64,000 nucleotides of DNA from positions 3,137-67,136 of the forward strand of contig CAZYAO010000021.1 in the NCBI GenBank assembly GCA_964645715.1, read 5' to 3'. How positions within the stretch are numbered: position 1 is the stretch's first letter; each line of letters begins with the position of its first letter. This stretch comes from JAUMBM01 sp964645715 (GTDB lineage Bacteria > Bacteroidota > Bacteroidia > Chitinophagales > Saprospiraceae). A program made the translations under genes and the position numbers. The notes beneath the pieces were generated by a model. It did not search any database. It had not been told where the DNA came from and saw only the letters and a program-made list of their open reading frames with translations. Positions 48,920-56,300 of this stretch are shown one piece after another.

Positions 48920-49189
48920 ATGGCATCCCCGGGGCAGCACCAACAGGAAGAGGACAAACTAGCCAGGCGGCGACAGCAGGCCAACGATTACCTCAAATAC
49001 TCGGGCATGGCATTCCAGATGGGGATCATCATCTTGCTGGGCGTGCTGACAGGTCGCGAGTTGGATCGTGTGCTGGATACCAAACCCTATCTGACGGTGG
49101 CAATGTCCCTGCTCTCTATCGTTGCTGCGCTGTACAGCAGCCTCAAAGATTTTTTCCGCCCCAATCAGGGCAAAGACCAATTGAAATGA
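48920..49189 (+). CDS. AtpZ/AtpI family protein
   Basis: An 89-residue protein with a charged N-terminus and two membrane helices (YLKYSGMAFQMGIIILLGVLT and YLTVAMSLLSIVAALYSSL). GMAFQMGIIILLGVLTGRELD matches the AtpZ/AtpI group encoded upstream of F-type ATP synthase genes, thought to help assembly or magnesium supply. The next gene overlaps its stop by ATGA. The expected atpB does not follow. Confidence 0.85.
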   Translation: MASPGQHQQEEDKLARRRQQANDYLKYSGMAFQMGIIILLGVLTGRELDRVLDTKPYLTVAMSLLSIVAALYSSLKDFFRPNQGKDQLK

Positions 49190-49569
49190 CTCATCGACAG
49201 TTTATTATACAACTTGGCGGCACATCGGCCCTCGCTGCTGTCCTGCTGCTACTGCTCCATCGCATCAATATTTTTGCCGGACATGAACCCCTGTCCTGGG
49301 GCGCGTGGGGTGCCTTTGTCCTCCTCACCATCACGGCCTATTTTGCAGGATTGAAGACGGTTAAAAGCCACAATAAAAATCATTTTTCAAACACTGTTTT
49401 CGGTTTTTCCATGGGAAAGATTCTGGTGGTTGCAATCAGTGTACTGATTTACACCAAGTCAGTAGCACCTGAAGGCAAGTTGTTTATCGTTCCCTTATTT
49501 ATCGTGTACGCGATATTTTCTGTTTTTGAGACTATCATGCTCTCAAAAATCGGACGTATGCACCACTGA
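49186..49569 (+). CDS. Small membrane protein, probable AtpI-like
   Basis: A 127-residue protein with four predicted membrane helices (IIQLGGTSALAAVLLLLLH; WGAFVLLTITAYFAGL; MGKILVVAISVLIYTK; LFIVPLFIVYAIFSVFETIML). The topology and position directly after atpZ (ATGA overlap) match the unnamed AtpI-like gene that precedes atpB in many Bacteroidota; the assignment rests on context. No ATP synthase subunit follows: the next gene encodes a biotinyl carrier protein 124 bp on. Confidence 0.7.
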   Translation: MTHRQFIIQLGGTSALAAVLLLLLHRINIFAGHEPLSWGAWGAFVLLTITAYFAGLKTVKSHNKNHFSNTVFGFSMGKILVVAISVLIYTKSVAPEGKLFIVPLFIVYAIFSVFETIMLSKIGRMHH

Positions 49570-49693
49570 TTGCGCACGGTCAGGGCAGCAAATGGTTGAG
49601 CCGTGCTACCTTTATTGGGCGCTTACTCGTATTTTGCACTGTTTTTACTATTTGGCTTCTCCTTTTCAGATTGCTTACTAAAAACCAAATCCA

Positions 49694-50179
49694 ATGGAAA
49701 ACAGCCGTGCCATCGCAGCAAAGGTCAATAACGAATTTAGCTTCTCCGCTGAGCAGCTTGCTGCTGCAGACATTACCCCTGCGGGAAAAGGTCTTTACCA
49801 TATTTTGCTGGAAGGAAAAGCCTATTTAGCAGAAATTGAGGCTGTACATTTTCACCAAAAAAATGTGCAGGTAAAAATCAATGGCGCATCTTACCGCATC
49901 AGTCTGGCTGACCGCTACGACCAAATGGTGGAGCTCCTTGGTCTGGGTGTTGTGCATGTGAGTGCTGCCCGTGACATCAAAGCGCCCATGCCAGGACTGG
50001 TTATTGATGTGCTGGTGCAGGCGGGTGATCAGGTACAAAAAGATACCCCGCTGTTGATTCTCGAGGCTATGAAGATGGAGAATGTCATCAAGGCGCCGGG
50101 CGAGGGCGTTGTAAAGTCCGTTACAATCACCAAAGGAGTTGCTGTTGAGAAAAACGCCCTCCTTATTGCTATGGAATAA
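49694..50179 (+). CDS. Biotin carboxyl carrier protein
   Basis: A 161-residue protein with a C-terminal biotinyl domain: KAPMPGLVIDVLVQAGDQVQ and the biotinylation motif LEAMKMEN with the modified Lys, then APGEGVVKSVTITKGVAVEK. The N-terminal 90 residues form a beta-rich domain seen in the stand-alone carrier of Bacteroidota acyl-CoA carboxylases. It carries carboxybiotin for acetyl- or propionyl-CoA carboxylase; partners are not in the window. The SET gene follows after 5 bp. Confidence 0.92.
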   Translation: MENSRAIAAKVNNEFSFSAEQLAAADITPAGKGLYHILLEGKAYLAEIEAVHFHQKNVQVKINGASYRISLADRYDQMVELLGLGVVHVSAARDIKAPMPGLVIDVLVQAGDQVQKDTPLLILEAMKMENVIKAPGEGVVKSVTITKGVAVEKNALLIAME

Positions 50180-50184
50180 ACCGT

Positions 50185-50571
50185 ATGTCAACACGTATTC
50201 CTTCGCTTTATGTGGCCAGTAGCAGCAAGGGCGGACGCGGCGTATTCACGGGTGAGGCCATCGAAGAAGGCAGCCTGATTGAAATATGTCCGGTTATCAT
50301 ACTGACAGCTGCCGATTTGGAACGCATCCACCAGACGCAGCTGCACGATTATTATTTTATCTGGGGAGAGCAGGGGCTGGGGGCTATTGCTTTAGGATTC
50401 GGATCGCTGTACAACCACGCCTCGGAGCCCAATGCTGTCTATGAAATGGACTACGACAGCCAGACGATAGATATCTATTGCGTGCGCCCCATCAAGGCCG
50501 GTGAAGAAATCACCATCTGTTATACGGATGAGGAAGATGAGCGGACCCGTCTTTGGTTTGAGGAAAAATAA
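50185..50571 (+). CDS. SET domain protein-lysine methyltransferase-like protein
   Basis: A 128-residue protein that is essentially one SET domain: KGGRGVFTGEAIEEGSLIEI at the N-terminus, YFIWGEQGLGAIALGFGSLY, then YNHASEPNAVYEMDYDSQTI (compare the NHSCxPN motif of eukaryotic SET enzymes; here the Cys is absent) and PIKAGEEITICYTDEEDERT with the late Tyr. SET enzymes transfer methyl groups from SAM to protein lysines; the substrate is unknown. The 5-bp gap places it in the carrier protein transcript. It has no post-SET zinc cysteines. Confidence 0.88.
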   Translation: MSTRIPSLYVASSSKGGRGVFTGEAIEEGSLIEICPVIILTAADLERIHQTQLHDYYFIWGEQGLGAIALGFGSLYNHASEPNAVYEMDYDSQTIDIYCVRPIKAGEEITICYTDEEDERTRLWFEEK

Positions 50572-50609
50572 GCAGCACTTTGGGTAGCTGCGGCTGCCCA
50601 AAGTGCTGC
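50572..50609. repeat. Type A hairpin, 17-bp stem
   Basis: GCAGCACTTTGGGTAGC (50572-50588), loop TGCG, complement at 50593-50609 with one T-G pair. It starts right after the SET stop codon and ends 7 bp before the convergent amidohydrolase stop, so it is likely a shared terminator. Confidence 0.85.
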
Positions 50610-50615
50610 AATTTA

Positions 50616-51626
50616 CTAGCCTGCATAGTTGCTGGCATCCAGCCCCAGCCACTCCAGCGTGTTGGTAGCATATATTCGCCTGCGCGACTCCTCTGACAGC
50701 CCCATCTCATCTATGAAAGCTCCTATGGTAAGATCCCCTAAAGGAAAAGGATAGTCTGAGCCAAGACAGACGCGCTGGTCGCCAATCATATCGAGTATAT
50801 AGCGCAGCAGTGCAGCATCGTGTGTAATCCCGTCAACCCAGAATTTCCCCAGGTACTCGCGGGGAGGGATGTGATTGTCAACAGCTACCAGATCGGGTCG
50901 GCAGTCAAAGCCGTGCTGAATCCTGCCTATTGTGGGTAAAAAAGATCCTCCTGCGTGCGCGAAGCACACACGCAGCTTGGGTAATTTTTCAAAAACCCCT
51001 CCAAAAATCATGCTGCAAACCGCCCTGGCGGTTTCAGCAGGCATACCTACCAGCCATGGCAACCAGTAGCGGCGCATGTGCTCAAACCCCATCATATTCC
51101 ATGGATGAACGAAGACAGCCATACCGAGTGCCTGGCAGGCTTCAAAGATGGGCAGGAAGACGGGCTCATTGAGGTTGAGATCATTGATGTTGGAGCCAAT
51201 CTGAATGCCTGGCAGGCCCAGTGCGTGGCATCGCTCCAGCTCCCGGACGGCCAGCGCCGTATCCTGCATGGGCAAAGTTGCCAGCCCTATGTATTGTTTC
51301 GGATACCGGCTCACCAGTTCAACCAAGTGATCGTTGAGAAAACGGGCAATATCCCAGGCATCCAGTGGCTTTGCCCAATATGAAAACAGCACCGGAATGG
51401 TACAAACGACCTGAACCGCCACACCCCTTTCGCCATATTCAGCAATTCGCTCTTCGGGATCCCAGCAGTTAGACTGAATGAGTCTGAACTTTTCCTCGCC
51501 CTTCATCATCCAGGCCGTACCTGACCCCTGCGATTCCAGATGAATGAATCCCCCGTAGCCAAATTTATCGGCCCAGCGGGGGAGATGCTCCGGCACGATG
51601 TGAGTATGCATATCTATCTTCAGCAT
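50616..51626 (-). CDS. ACMSD-like amidohydrolase
   Basis: A 336-residue metal-dependent TIM-barrel enzyme resembling 2-amino-3-carboxymuconate-6-semialdehyde decarboxylase of the kynurenine/tryptophan pathway. Metal ligands are MHTHIVPEHLPRW (HxH), AVFVHPWNMMG, CFAHAGGSFLPT and the Asp in LGSDYPFPLGD. Other ACMSD-like blocks are LATLPMQDTALAVRELERC and IYATNTLEWLGL. The length fits. Alternative members of the family decarboxylate other aromatic acids (for example gamma-resorcylate type), so specificity is probable, not certain. It is a single minus-strand gene. Confidence 0.88.
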   Translation of the reverse strand: MLKIDMHTHIVPEHLPRWADKFGYGGFIHLESQGSGTAWMMKGEEKFRLIQSNCWDPEERIAEYGERGVAVQVVCTIPVLFSYWAKPLDAWDIARFLNDHLVELVSRYPKQYIGLATLPMQDTALAVRELERCHALGLPGIQIGSNINDLNLNEPVFLPIFEACQALGMAVFVHPWNMMGFEHMRRYWLPWLVGMPAETARAVCSMIFGGVFEKLPKLRVCFAHAGGSFLPTIGRIQHGFDCRPDLVAVDNHIPPREYLGKFWVDGITHDAALLRYILDMIGDQRVCLGSDYPFPLGDLTIGAFIDEMGLSEESRRRIYATNTLEWLGLDASNYAG

Positions 51627-52063
51627 GCGATCATAGATAATTTGGTTATTATTTGAGCGGCCCAGCGCTGGTTAAGGCTTCATGGCAGGCAGCCTGGACG
51701 GTACAAGGCGATCCTCCCTAATATGAGGACAAGATAAGTAAATATTTAGGTCTGGTCACTGTCTTCGGCCCCTGTACGGCTATTGTCTGCTACTATAACC
51801 AGCCCCGATTGGCAGCAGCAGCAGCTTTTTTTTTGCAACCCACAAGCAGTTTCGGCACCCATTGACAGATGTAAAAAACATCTATCTAATTGATAATTAA
51901 TAAAAAACAATGTTTTAAATACACTTACTTTGGCAAAGTAGTGTATTTTTGTAGCAGCAAAAGTTATTGCAGTTAACCCATTATGATTGTCCCATAGCTA
52001 GTACACTATAGCCCCCTTAGTCCGTGTATGTTTTTTGAAACCAATGTAAATGTAGTAACTAGC
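51627..52063. other. Divergent intergenic region with an inverted repeat
   Basis: About 435 bp between the amidohydrolase start (minus) and the lipoprotein start (plus). No ORF is supported. AATACACTTACTTT-ggc-AAAGTAGTGTATT (about 51919-51947) is an inverted repeat with a one-base bulge, overlapping a TATTTTTG box (51944-51951) on the plus strand. It is a candidate operator for the lipoprotein gene. Confidence 0.5.
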
Positions 52064-52597
52064 ATGAAAAAATGGTTTGTGCTCACCGCGATTTACGGTT
52101 TGTTCTTTTCCTGCAGCAATACCCACCCGTACCGTGAAAATATCGAAGGACTCAGCCGGCAGTGGGATGTCAATAACCAACAAATGGAAACCATAGACCA
52201 GCAGCTGCACGCTCAGGTAGAGCAGCTAATGCAGCTGCAGCAGACGGTCAGTCTGCCTGACACAATTTTTGCTAATCCGTTGCAGCAACGAACGCTGGAT
52301 TCCGTACAGCAGCAACTGCGCAGTCTGTTGAGTTCTCTGGGCAGCCAGCAACAGGAGATGGACAATTTTCGCATAGGCTGGCGCACAAAGTCCATCATTG
52401 TAAAAGAACTTTCGGATTCTCTCGAAAAGGGTAACTTTGACGGCGATATAGAAGCCAACCTAAGCAACTTACAGGAGACCCTCCAGCTTAGCTCGAGCCT
52501 CCTCAACAATTGGTCGGCCAATATTGATCGCAACAATCGAGCGGCAGACACACTGCGGCAGTCCATCTCGCAACTTATGCAGGCACTCCCGCAGTAG
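52064..52597 (+). CDS. Coiled-coil lipoprotein
   Basis: A 177-residue protein of unknown function. The signal peptide MKKWFVLTAIYGLFFSC ends in a lipobox with Cys, so it is probably a lipoprotein. The rest is almost entirely helical and Gln/Leu/Ser rich with heptad-like spacing (QQMETIDQQLHAQVEQLMQL, SVQQQLRSLLSSLGSQQQEM, LSNLQETLQLSSSLLNN), consistent with a coiled coil or helical bundle in the periplasm. The ATG at 52064 gives the lipobox signal. It is 40 bp upstream of the nucleoside transporter gene on the same strand. Confidence 0.8.
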   Translation: MKKWFVLTAIYGLFFSCSNTHPYRENIEGLSRQWDVNNQQMETIDQQLHAQVEQLMQLQQTVSLPDTIFANPLQQRTLDSVQQQLRSLLSSLGSQQQEMDNFRIGWRTKSIIVKELSDSLEKGNFDGDIEANLSNLQETLQLSSSLLNNWSANIDRNNRAADTLRQSISQLMQALPQ

Positions 52598-52637
52598 TCT
52601 TGTGGCTTTATGCACATAAGTTATTGACGGGACACAC

Positions 52638-53849
52638 ATGCAAACCCCTCCCTGGCGGCTTTCCGCAATGATGTTTATGCAGTTTCTGATCTGGGGAAGC
52701 TGGATGGTTACACTGGGCGCCTACATGCTTGACAGTTTATCGTTTAGTGGGCGGCAGGTAGGCATTGTATATGGAAGTACGGCCATTGCGGCCACTATCA
52801 GCCCTTTTTGGGTAGGCCTTGCGGCCGACCGATGGTTTAATCTCGAGAAGCTGTTGGCCAGCCTGCATTTTCTGGGTGCTGTTTGTTTGTTGGGCGCATC
52901 TTTGGTCACCGAGTTTGGCTGGTTCTATTTTTTCATACAACTCAACTCGCTATTTTTTTTGCCTACCTTCAGTCTCTCTAATGCATTTTGCTTTCACCAC
53001 TTGCAGGATGCGGGTAAAAAATTTCCACGGGTGCGCGTCTGGGGCACTTTGGCGTGGATACTGGCCGGCTTATCGCTAAGTTACTGGTCTTTAGAAACCA
53101 GCAACTTACAACTTCGCATAGGCGCAGTGGCAGGGTTTTTACTTTCGGCCTACTGCCTGACGCTGCCAGCTACGCCGCCGCAGCCCGGACGCGGGCGCTC
53201 GGCGCGTGGTTTTTTTAGCGAAGACATGCGCAAACTAATTAAGGATCCGTCCCTGTCTGTACTGTTTATTGCGCTCATCCTGTGCTGTTTGCCCAATGCT
53301 TACTATTACAGCTTTGTGACGCCTTACCTGCGGGACATAGGTGTGCGTAATCCGGCAGGGCTGATGACGCTCGGACAGGTATCCGAAGCCGTTGTCATGC
53401 TGTTGATGCCGTGGGCGCTGAGCCGCATATCCTTCCGCTACTTACTCTTTACCGGTCTGCTTTGCTGGGGAGTTCGCTACGGAATGATTGCACTGGGGCA
53501 CCCTGAGCAGGCTCCCTGGTGGCTGTACGCAGGCATTGGCTTGCACGGCGTTGCCTATGGCTGGTCGGCCTTGGCCGCGCAGATGTACCTCGACACACGG
53601 GTACCCGTACACCTGCGAAGCACCGCACAAGGCTTTGTGAGTTTTCTAACCCTTGGATCCGGTGCACTGATTGGCGCCTACCTGGCAGGAGAGACGGTCA
53701 ATCTGCACAGTATGGCTGATGGCAGTCGGCAGTGGACCTACATATGGCTGTATCCGACTATTATCGGAACTGCAGTGGCGGTATGGTTTTTGTGGAAATT
53801 CAAGGGTGGCAACAGCCGCGCTATGGCTATGGACAGCGACGGGGCCTAG
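52638..53849 (+). CDS. Nucleoside:H+ symporter-like MFS transporter
   Basis: A 403-residue transporter with about twelve membrane helices. MQFLIWGSWMVTLGAYMLDSL, GLAADRWFNLEKLLASLHFLG, NAFCFHHLQDAGKKFPRVRV, WGTLAWILAGL and PYLRDIGVRNPAGLMTLGQV match the NupG/XapB nucleoside permease group common in Bacteroidota. It may import nucleosides into purine metabolism together with the guanine deaminase encoded nearby. The C-terminus ends MAMDSDGA; a degenerate copy of this 3' end lies 130 bp downstream. Confidence 0.9.
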   Translation: MQTPPWRLSAMMFMQFLIWGSWMVTLGAYMLDSLSFSGRQVGIVYGSTAIAATISPFWVGLAADRWFNLEKLLASLHFLGAVCLLGASLVTEFGWFYFFIQLNSLFFLPTFSLSNAFCFHHLQDAGKKFPRVRVWGTLAWILAGLSLSYWSLETSNLQLRIGAVAGFLLSAYCLTLPATPPQPGRGRSARGFFSEDMRKLIKDPSLSVLFIALILCCLPNAYYYSFVTPYLRDIGVRNPAGLMTLGQVSEAVVMLLMPWALSRISFRYLLFTGLLCWGVRYGMIALGHPEQAPWWLYAGIGLHGVAYGWSALAAQMYLDTRVPVHLRSTAQGFVSFLTLGSGALIGAYLAGETVNLHSMADGSRQWTYIWLYPTIIGTAVAVWFLWKFKGGNSRAMAMDSDGA

Positions 53850-53982
53850 GTGTCGCTCGGCATCAGCTGCCACCTCAACCACATTGGCGTTGGCAGGCTA
53901 CTTCCGTTCGTCAGGTTATGCCCAATTAGACACTGCCACCCCCACCACCTTGGCGTTAGCAGACAGCAACGGGACTTAGGTG
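53832..53982. repeat. Degenerate direct repeats containing the MFS gene 3' end
   Basis: GACAGCGACGGGGCCTAGGT (53832-53851, including the stop) recurs as GACAGCAACGGGACTTAGGT (53962-53981) with three changes. Between them TGCCACC...TTGGCGTTGGCAG (53868-53896) recurs as TGCCACC...TTGGCGTTAGCAG (53934-53962) with four changes. In translation the two ends would read Asp-Ser-Asp-Gly-Ala-stop and, in another frame, Asp-Ser-Asn-Gly-Thr-stop. Confidence 0.8.
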
Positions 53983-54032
53983 CGGCACTCGGTTGTTACA
54001 CTGCCTTTTAGTTGACCAACGTCCTTTTTCTG

Positions 54033-54521
54033 TCAGTACGGCACCTTATCCGGTTTTACGAGCCATTCGTCAAACAACTGCCGTGCCTCTGCCTGCAACA
54101 GCTGGCGGGTGGGAATGCTGCGCTGCTCCAGTGGCAACACCAATTCTCGGTAAATAAAATCGTCATCGAAGCCCCCATACGCAGCATCTAGTCGGGAGGC
54201 AGCAAACACCATCCTGTCTGGCCTCGCCCAATAGATGGCTCCCAGACACATCGGACAAGGCTCACAGGAAGTGTACAGCACACAGCCTTCCAGCTGAAAA
54301 GAATTGAGGAACTGACAAGCCTCCCGTATGGCCACGACCTCCGCATGAGCTGTGGGGTCGTTATGCGTTGTAACCTTGTTGTTGCCCCGGCCAATAACCT
54401 GTCCGTCTTTTACAACAATACAGCCGAAAGGCCCTCCCTGATTGGCACGCATGCCGGAACGACCCTGCTCAATTGCCTGTTGCAAAAAACTTATATCCAG
54501 TAGTTCCTGATTTGTTTCCAT
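54033..54521 (-). CDS. guaD: Guanine deaminase
   Basis: A 162-residue zinc deaminase of the CDA fold that converts guanine to xanthine. The zinc site is DPTAHAEVVAIREAC with TSCEPCPMCLGAIYWARP. The blocks GNNKVTTHNDPTAHAE and FDDDFIYRELVLPLEQRSIP closely follow the Bacillus GuaD pattern, as I recall it, rather than the tRNA-adenosine deaminase TadA. I chose the ATG at 54521 because it gives the family length; a longer reading upstream is not supported. The next minus-strand gene upstream is a POT transporter. Confidence 0.92.
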   Translation of the reverse strand: METNQELLDISFLQQAIEQGRSGMRANQGGPFGCIVVKDGQVIGRGNNKVTTHNDPTAHAEVVAIREACQFLNSFQLEGCVLYTSCEPCPMCLGAIYWARPDRMVFAASRLDAAYGGFDDDFIYRELVLPLEQRSIPTRQLLQAEARQLFDEWLVKPDKVPY

Positions 54522-54644
54522 ACACTTTCTGATACATTGGCAGTGAGCGACAGCTGAGATACGACCATGTTCAGCACCACCCTGGTCATTGACAAGCCGC
54601 CTAAAGGCAACTTTATGGTGACACAACACTCCAAAGCCCGCCCA

Positions 54645-56141
54645 CTAATCCCGGGCCTGCATAAGCTTTTTTACCCAAGGGCTCAAAAGCAACATAGCCC
54701 CGCCTGCTATGACAGCATACAACGCCAGTTGCTTATACCCCTCCGTATAGGCGATAAGTTTTTCCATAGGCGTAGCATCCGGGCTGGCGATACTCATATT
54801 GGCACCCAAAATACCCGCTACATACTGCCCGTAAGCGCTGGCGAGAAACCACATGCCCATCATGAGCCCCTGCATGGGCATGGGCGACAATTTGGTCATC
54901 AGTGACAAGCCTATGGGCGAAAGACACAGCTCTCCAAAAGTAATGACCAGATAGGCCATCGTGAAGACCAATAACGAAGTCTTGCCTTCGCTGTCGGCAT
55001 AAAAAATAGTGGCGTAGAACACATAAAAAGCCAGCGCCAGAAAAATAAAACCCAGCCCAAACTTGACACCATAGCCAGGCTCCAGTCGACGCTTGCTCAG
55101 CCATACCCACAGTAGTCCTATCAGCGGACTGAATATGATCACAAAAATCGCGTTGGCCGAGTTGTTGACGACATTGGGATCAATATGCATGCCCAGCAGA
55201 TCATCGTGCAGGTTGTTGAGCGCAAAAAGGTTGAGAGACCCGCCACTTTGCTCAAAAAAAGCCCAGAACAGCACCGAAAATAAGATAAAAATAAGCGCCG
55301 CCAGCAAGCGTTTGCGTTCCGCCGGAGAGTACTTACGCATTTCCCCCAACAGGTAGACCAATGTAACCGGCCCAATGATGTACATAAACCGATCTGTATA
55401 ATCACTGTTGGTGACCAACAGCAGAATCAACGGAATGCTGAGCAAAGTGAGTGCATAGGTACCATACTCCAGCAGCCGCCGCCTGGCCACCGGCATATCG
55501 GGATGCAAGGGCGACTTGCCAATGGGGCCCAGGCTCTTTTGGGTAAAAACGAAAATCGCCAGGCTCACGACCATCACCAGGCCCGACAAGGCAAAGGCGA
55601 GGCTCCAGGACTGCGTTTTTCCCACCCATACCAGCAGGAAGCCCCCCAGGAAGGCGCCAATGTTGATACCTGCATAGAAAAGCCCAAACCCGGCATCGCG
55701 GCGAGCATCGCCATCCTGATACAACCCGCCCACCATGGTAGATATGTTGGGCTTAAAAAAGCCCGTACCGATGATTGTAAAGCAGATACCAATGTAAAAA
55801 AGTTGCTCCGGCGCAGCAGCAATGATAAAATTACCGAGAATCATCATACTTCCACCCCAAAATAGCGACTTGCGAAAGCCCAGGATTTTATCGGCAAAAA
55901 GCCCTCCGATGAATGTAAATGCATATACAAACGCCTGTATAGCGCCGTACTGCAGGTTGGCCGTTTTGTCATCCAGCAACAGCTTCTCAACCATAAAAAT
56001 GGTGAGCATGCCCCGCATCCCGTAGAAACAAAAGCGCTCCCACATCTCTGACAGGAACAGGTACCAAAGCTGGCGGGGGTATTTTCCTTCAAACTGCTGG
56101 ATGGCAGCCAGTTCGGCTGCCGCTGTTTCATTGTGCTGCAT
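54645..56141 (-). CDS. POT/PTR2 family peptide transporter (first copy)
   Basis: A 498-residue proton-coupled oligopeptide transporter with 12-14 membrane helices. The signature ExxERFxYYGMR appears as LSEMWERFCFYGMRGMLTIF. Other POT blocks are FADKILGFRKSLFWGG, GTGFFKPNISTMVGGLYQDG, FGLFYAGINIGAFLGG, FWAFFEQSGGSLNLFA and FGELCLSPIGLSLMTKLSPM. It is paralogous to the next gene and shares its strand, but the two are separated by 159 bp with hairpins. Confidence 0.93.
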   Translation of the reverse strand: MQHNETAAAELAAIQQFEGKYPRQLWYLFLSEMWERFCFYGMRGMLTIFMVEKLLLDDKTANLQYGAIQAFVYAFTFIGGLFADKILGFRKSLFWGGSMMILGNFIIAAAPEQLFYIGICFTIIGTGFFKPNISTMVGGLYQDGDARRDAGFGLFYAGINIGAFLGGFLLVWVGKTQSWSLAFALSGLVMVVSLAIFVFTQKSLGPIGKSPLHPDMPVARRRLLEYGTYALTLLSIPLILLLVTNSDYTDRFMYIIGPVTLVYLLGEMRKYSPAERKRLLAALIFILFSVLFWAFFEQSGGSLNLFALNNLHDDLLGMHIDPNVVNNSANAIFVIIFSPLIGLLWVWLSKRRLEPGYGVKFGLGFIFLALAFYVFYATIFYADSEGKTSLLVFTMAYLVITFGELCLSPIGLSLMTKLSPMPMQGLMMGMWFLASAYGQYVAGILGANMSIASPDATPMEKLIAYTEGYKQLALYAVIAGGAMLLLSPWVKKLMQARD

Positions 56142-56187
56142 GGATATGGTGATTTCGCAGATAGTGCTGCTACCTTGCCGTATATTA

Positions 56188-56221
56188 CGTCAAAGTCCGG
56201 CATAAATGCCAGACTTTGACG
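56188..56221. repeat. Hairpin with GGCA-TAAA-TGCC apex
   Basis: CGTCAAAGTC-c-GGCA, loop TAAA, TGCC-a-GACTTTGACG. It lies between the two peptide transporter genes. Confidence 0.75.
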
Positions 56222-56241
56222 CGAAAGAACTGATGCTTCAT

Positions 56242-56276
56242 GAACGCTTGGCGGCTGATGCCGCGTATAAGCGTTC
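56242..56276. repeat. Type A hairpin between peptide transporter genes
   Basis: GAACGCTTGGCGGC, loop TGAT, GCCGC then AAGCGTTC after a small internal loop. A TTTTTTAAAAAA palindrome follows at about 56283-56296, before the stop of the second transporter gene. Confidence 0.75.
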
Positions 56277-56300
56277 TGAAAAATATTTTTTAAAAAATAC

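Noticed and set aside
49570..49693. A small membrane peptide gene between the AtpI-like and biotin carrier genes
   Set aside because: The frame (hydrophobic segment near the start) runs into the carrier gene in another frame and has no independent support; the gap is only 124 bp.
54522..54629. N-terminal extension of guanine deaminase
   Set aside because: The family starts close to METNQELL; the extension has no homology pattern and crosses the likely promoter region.
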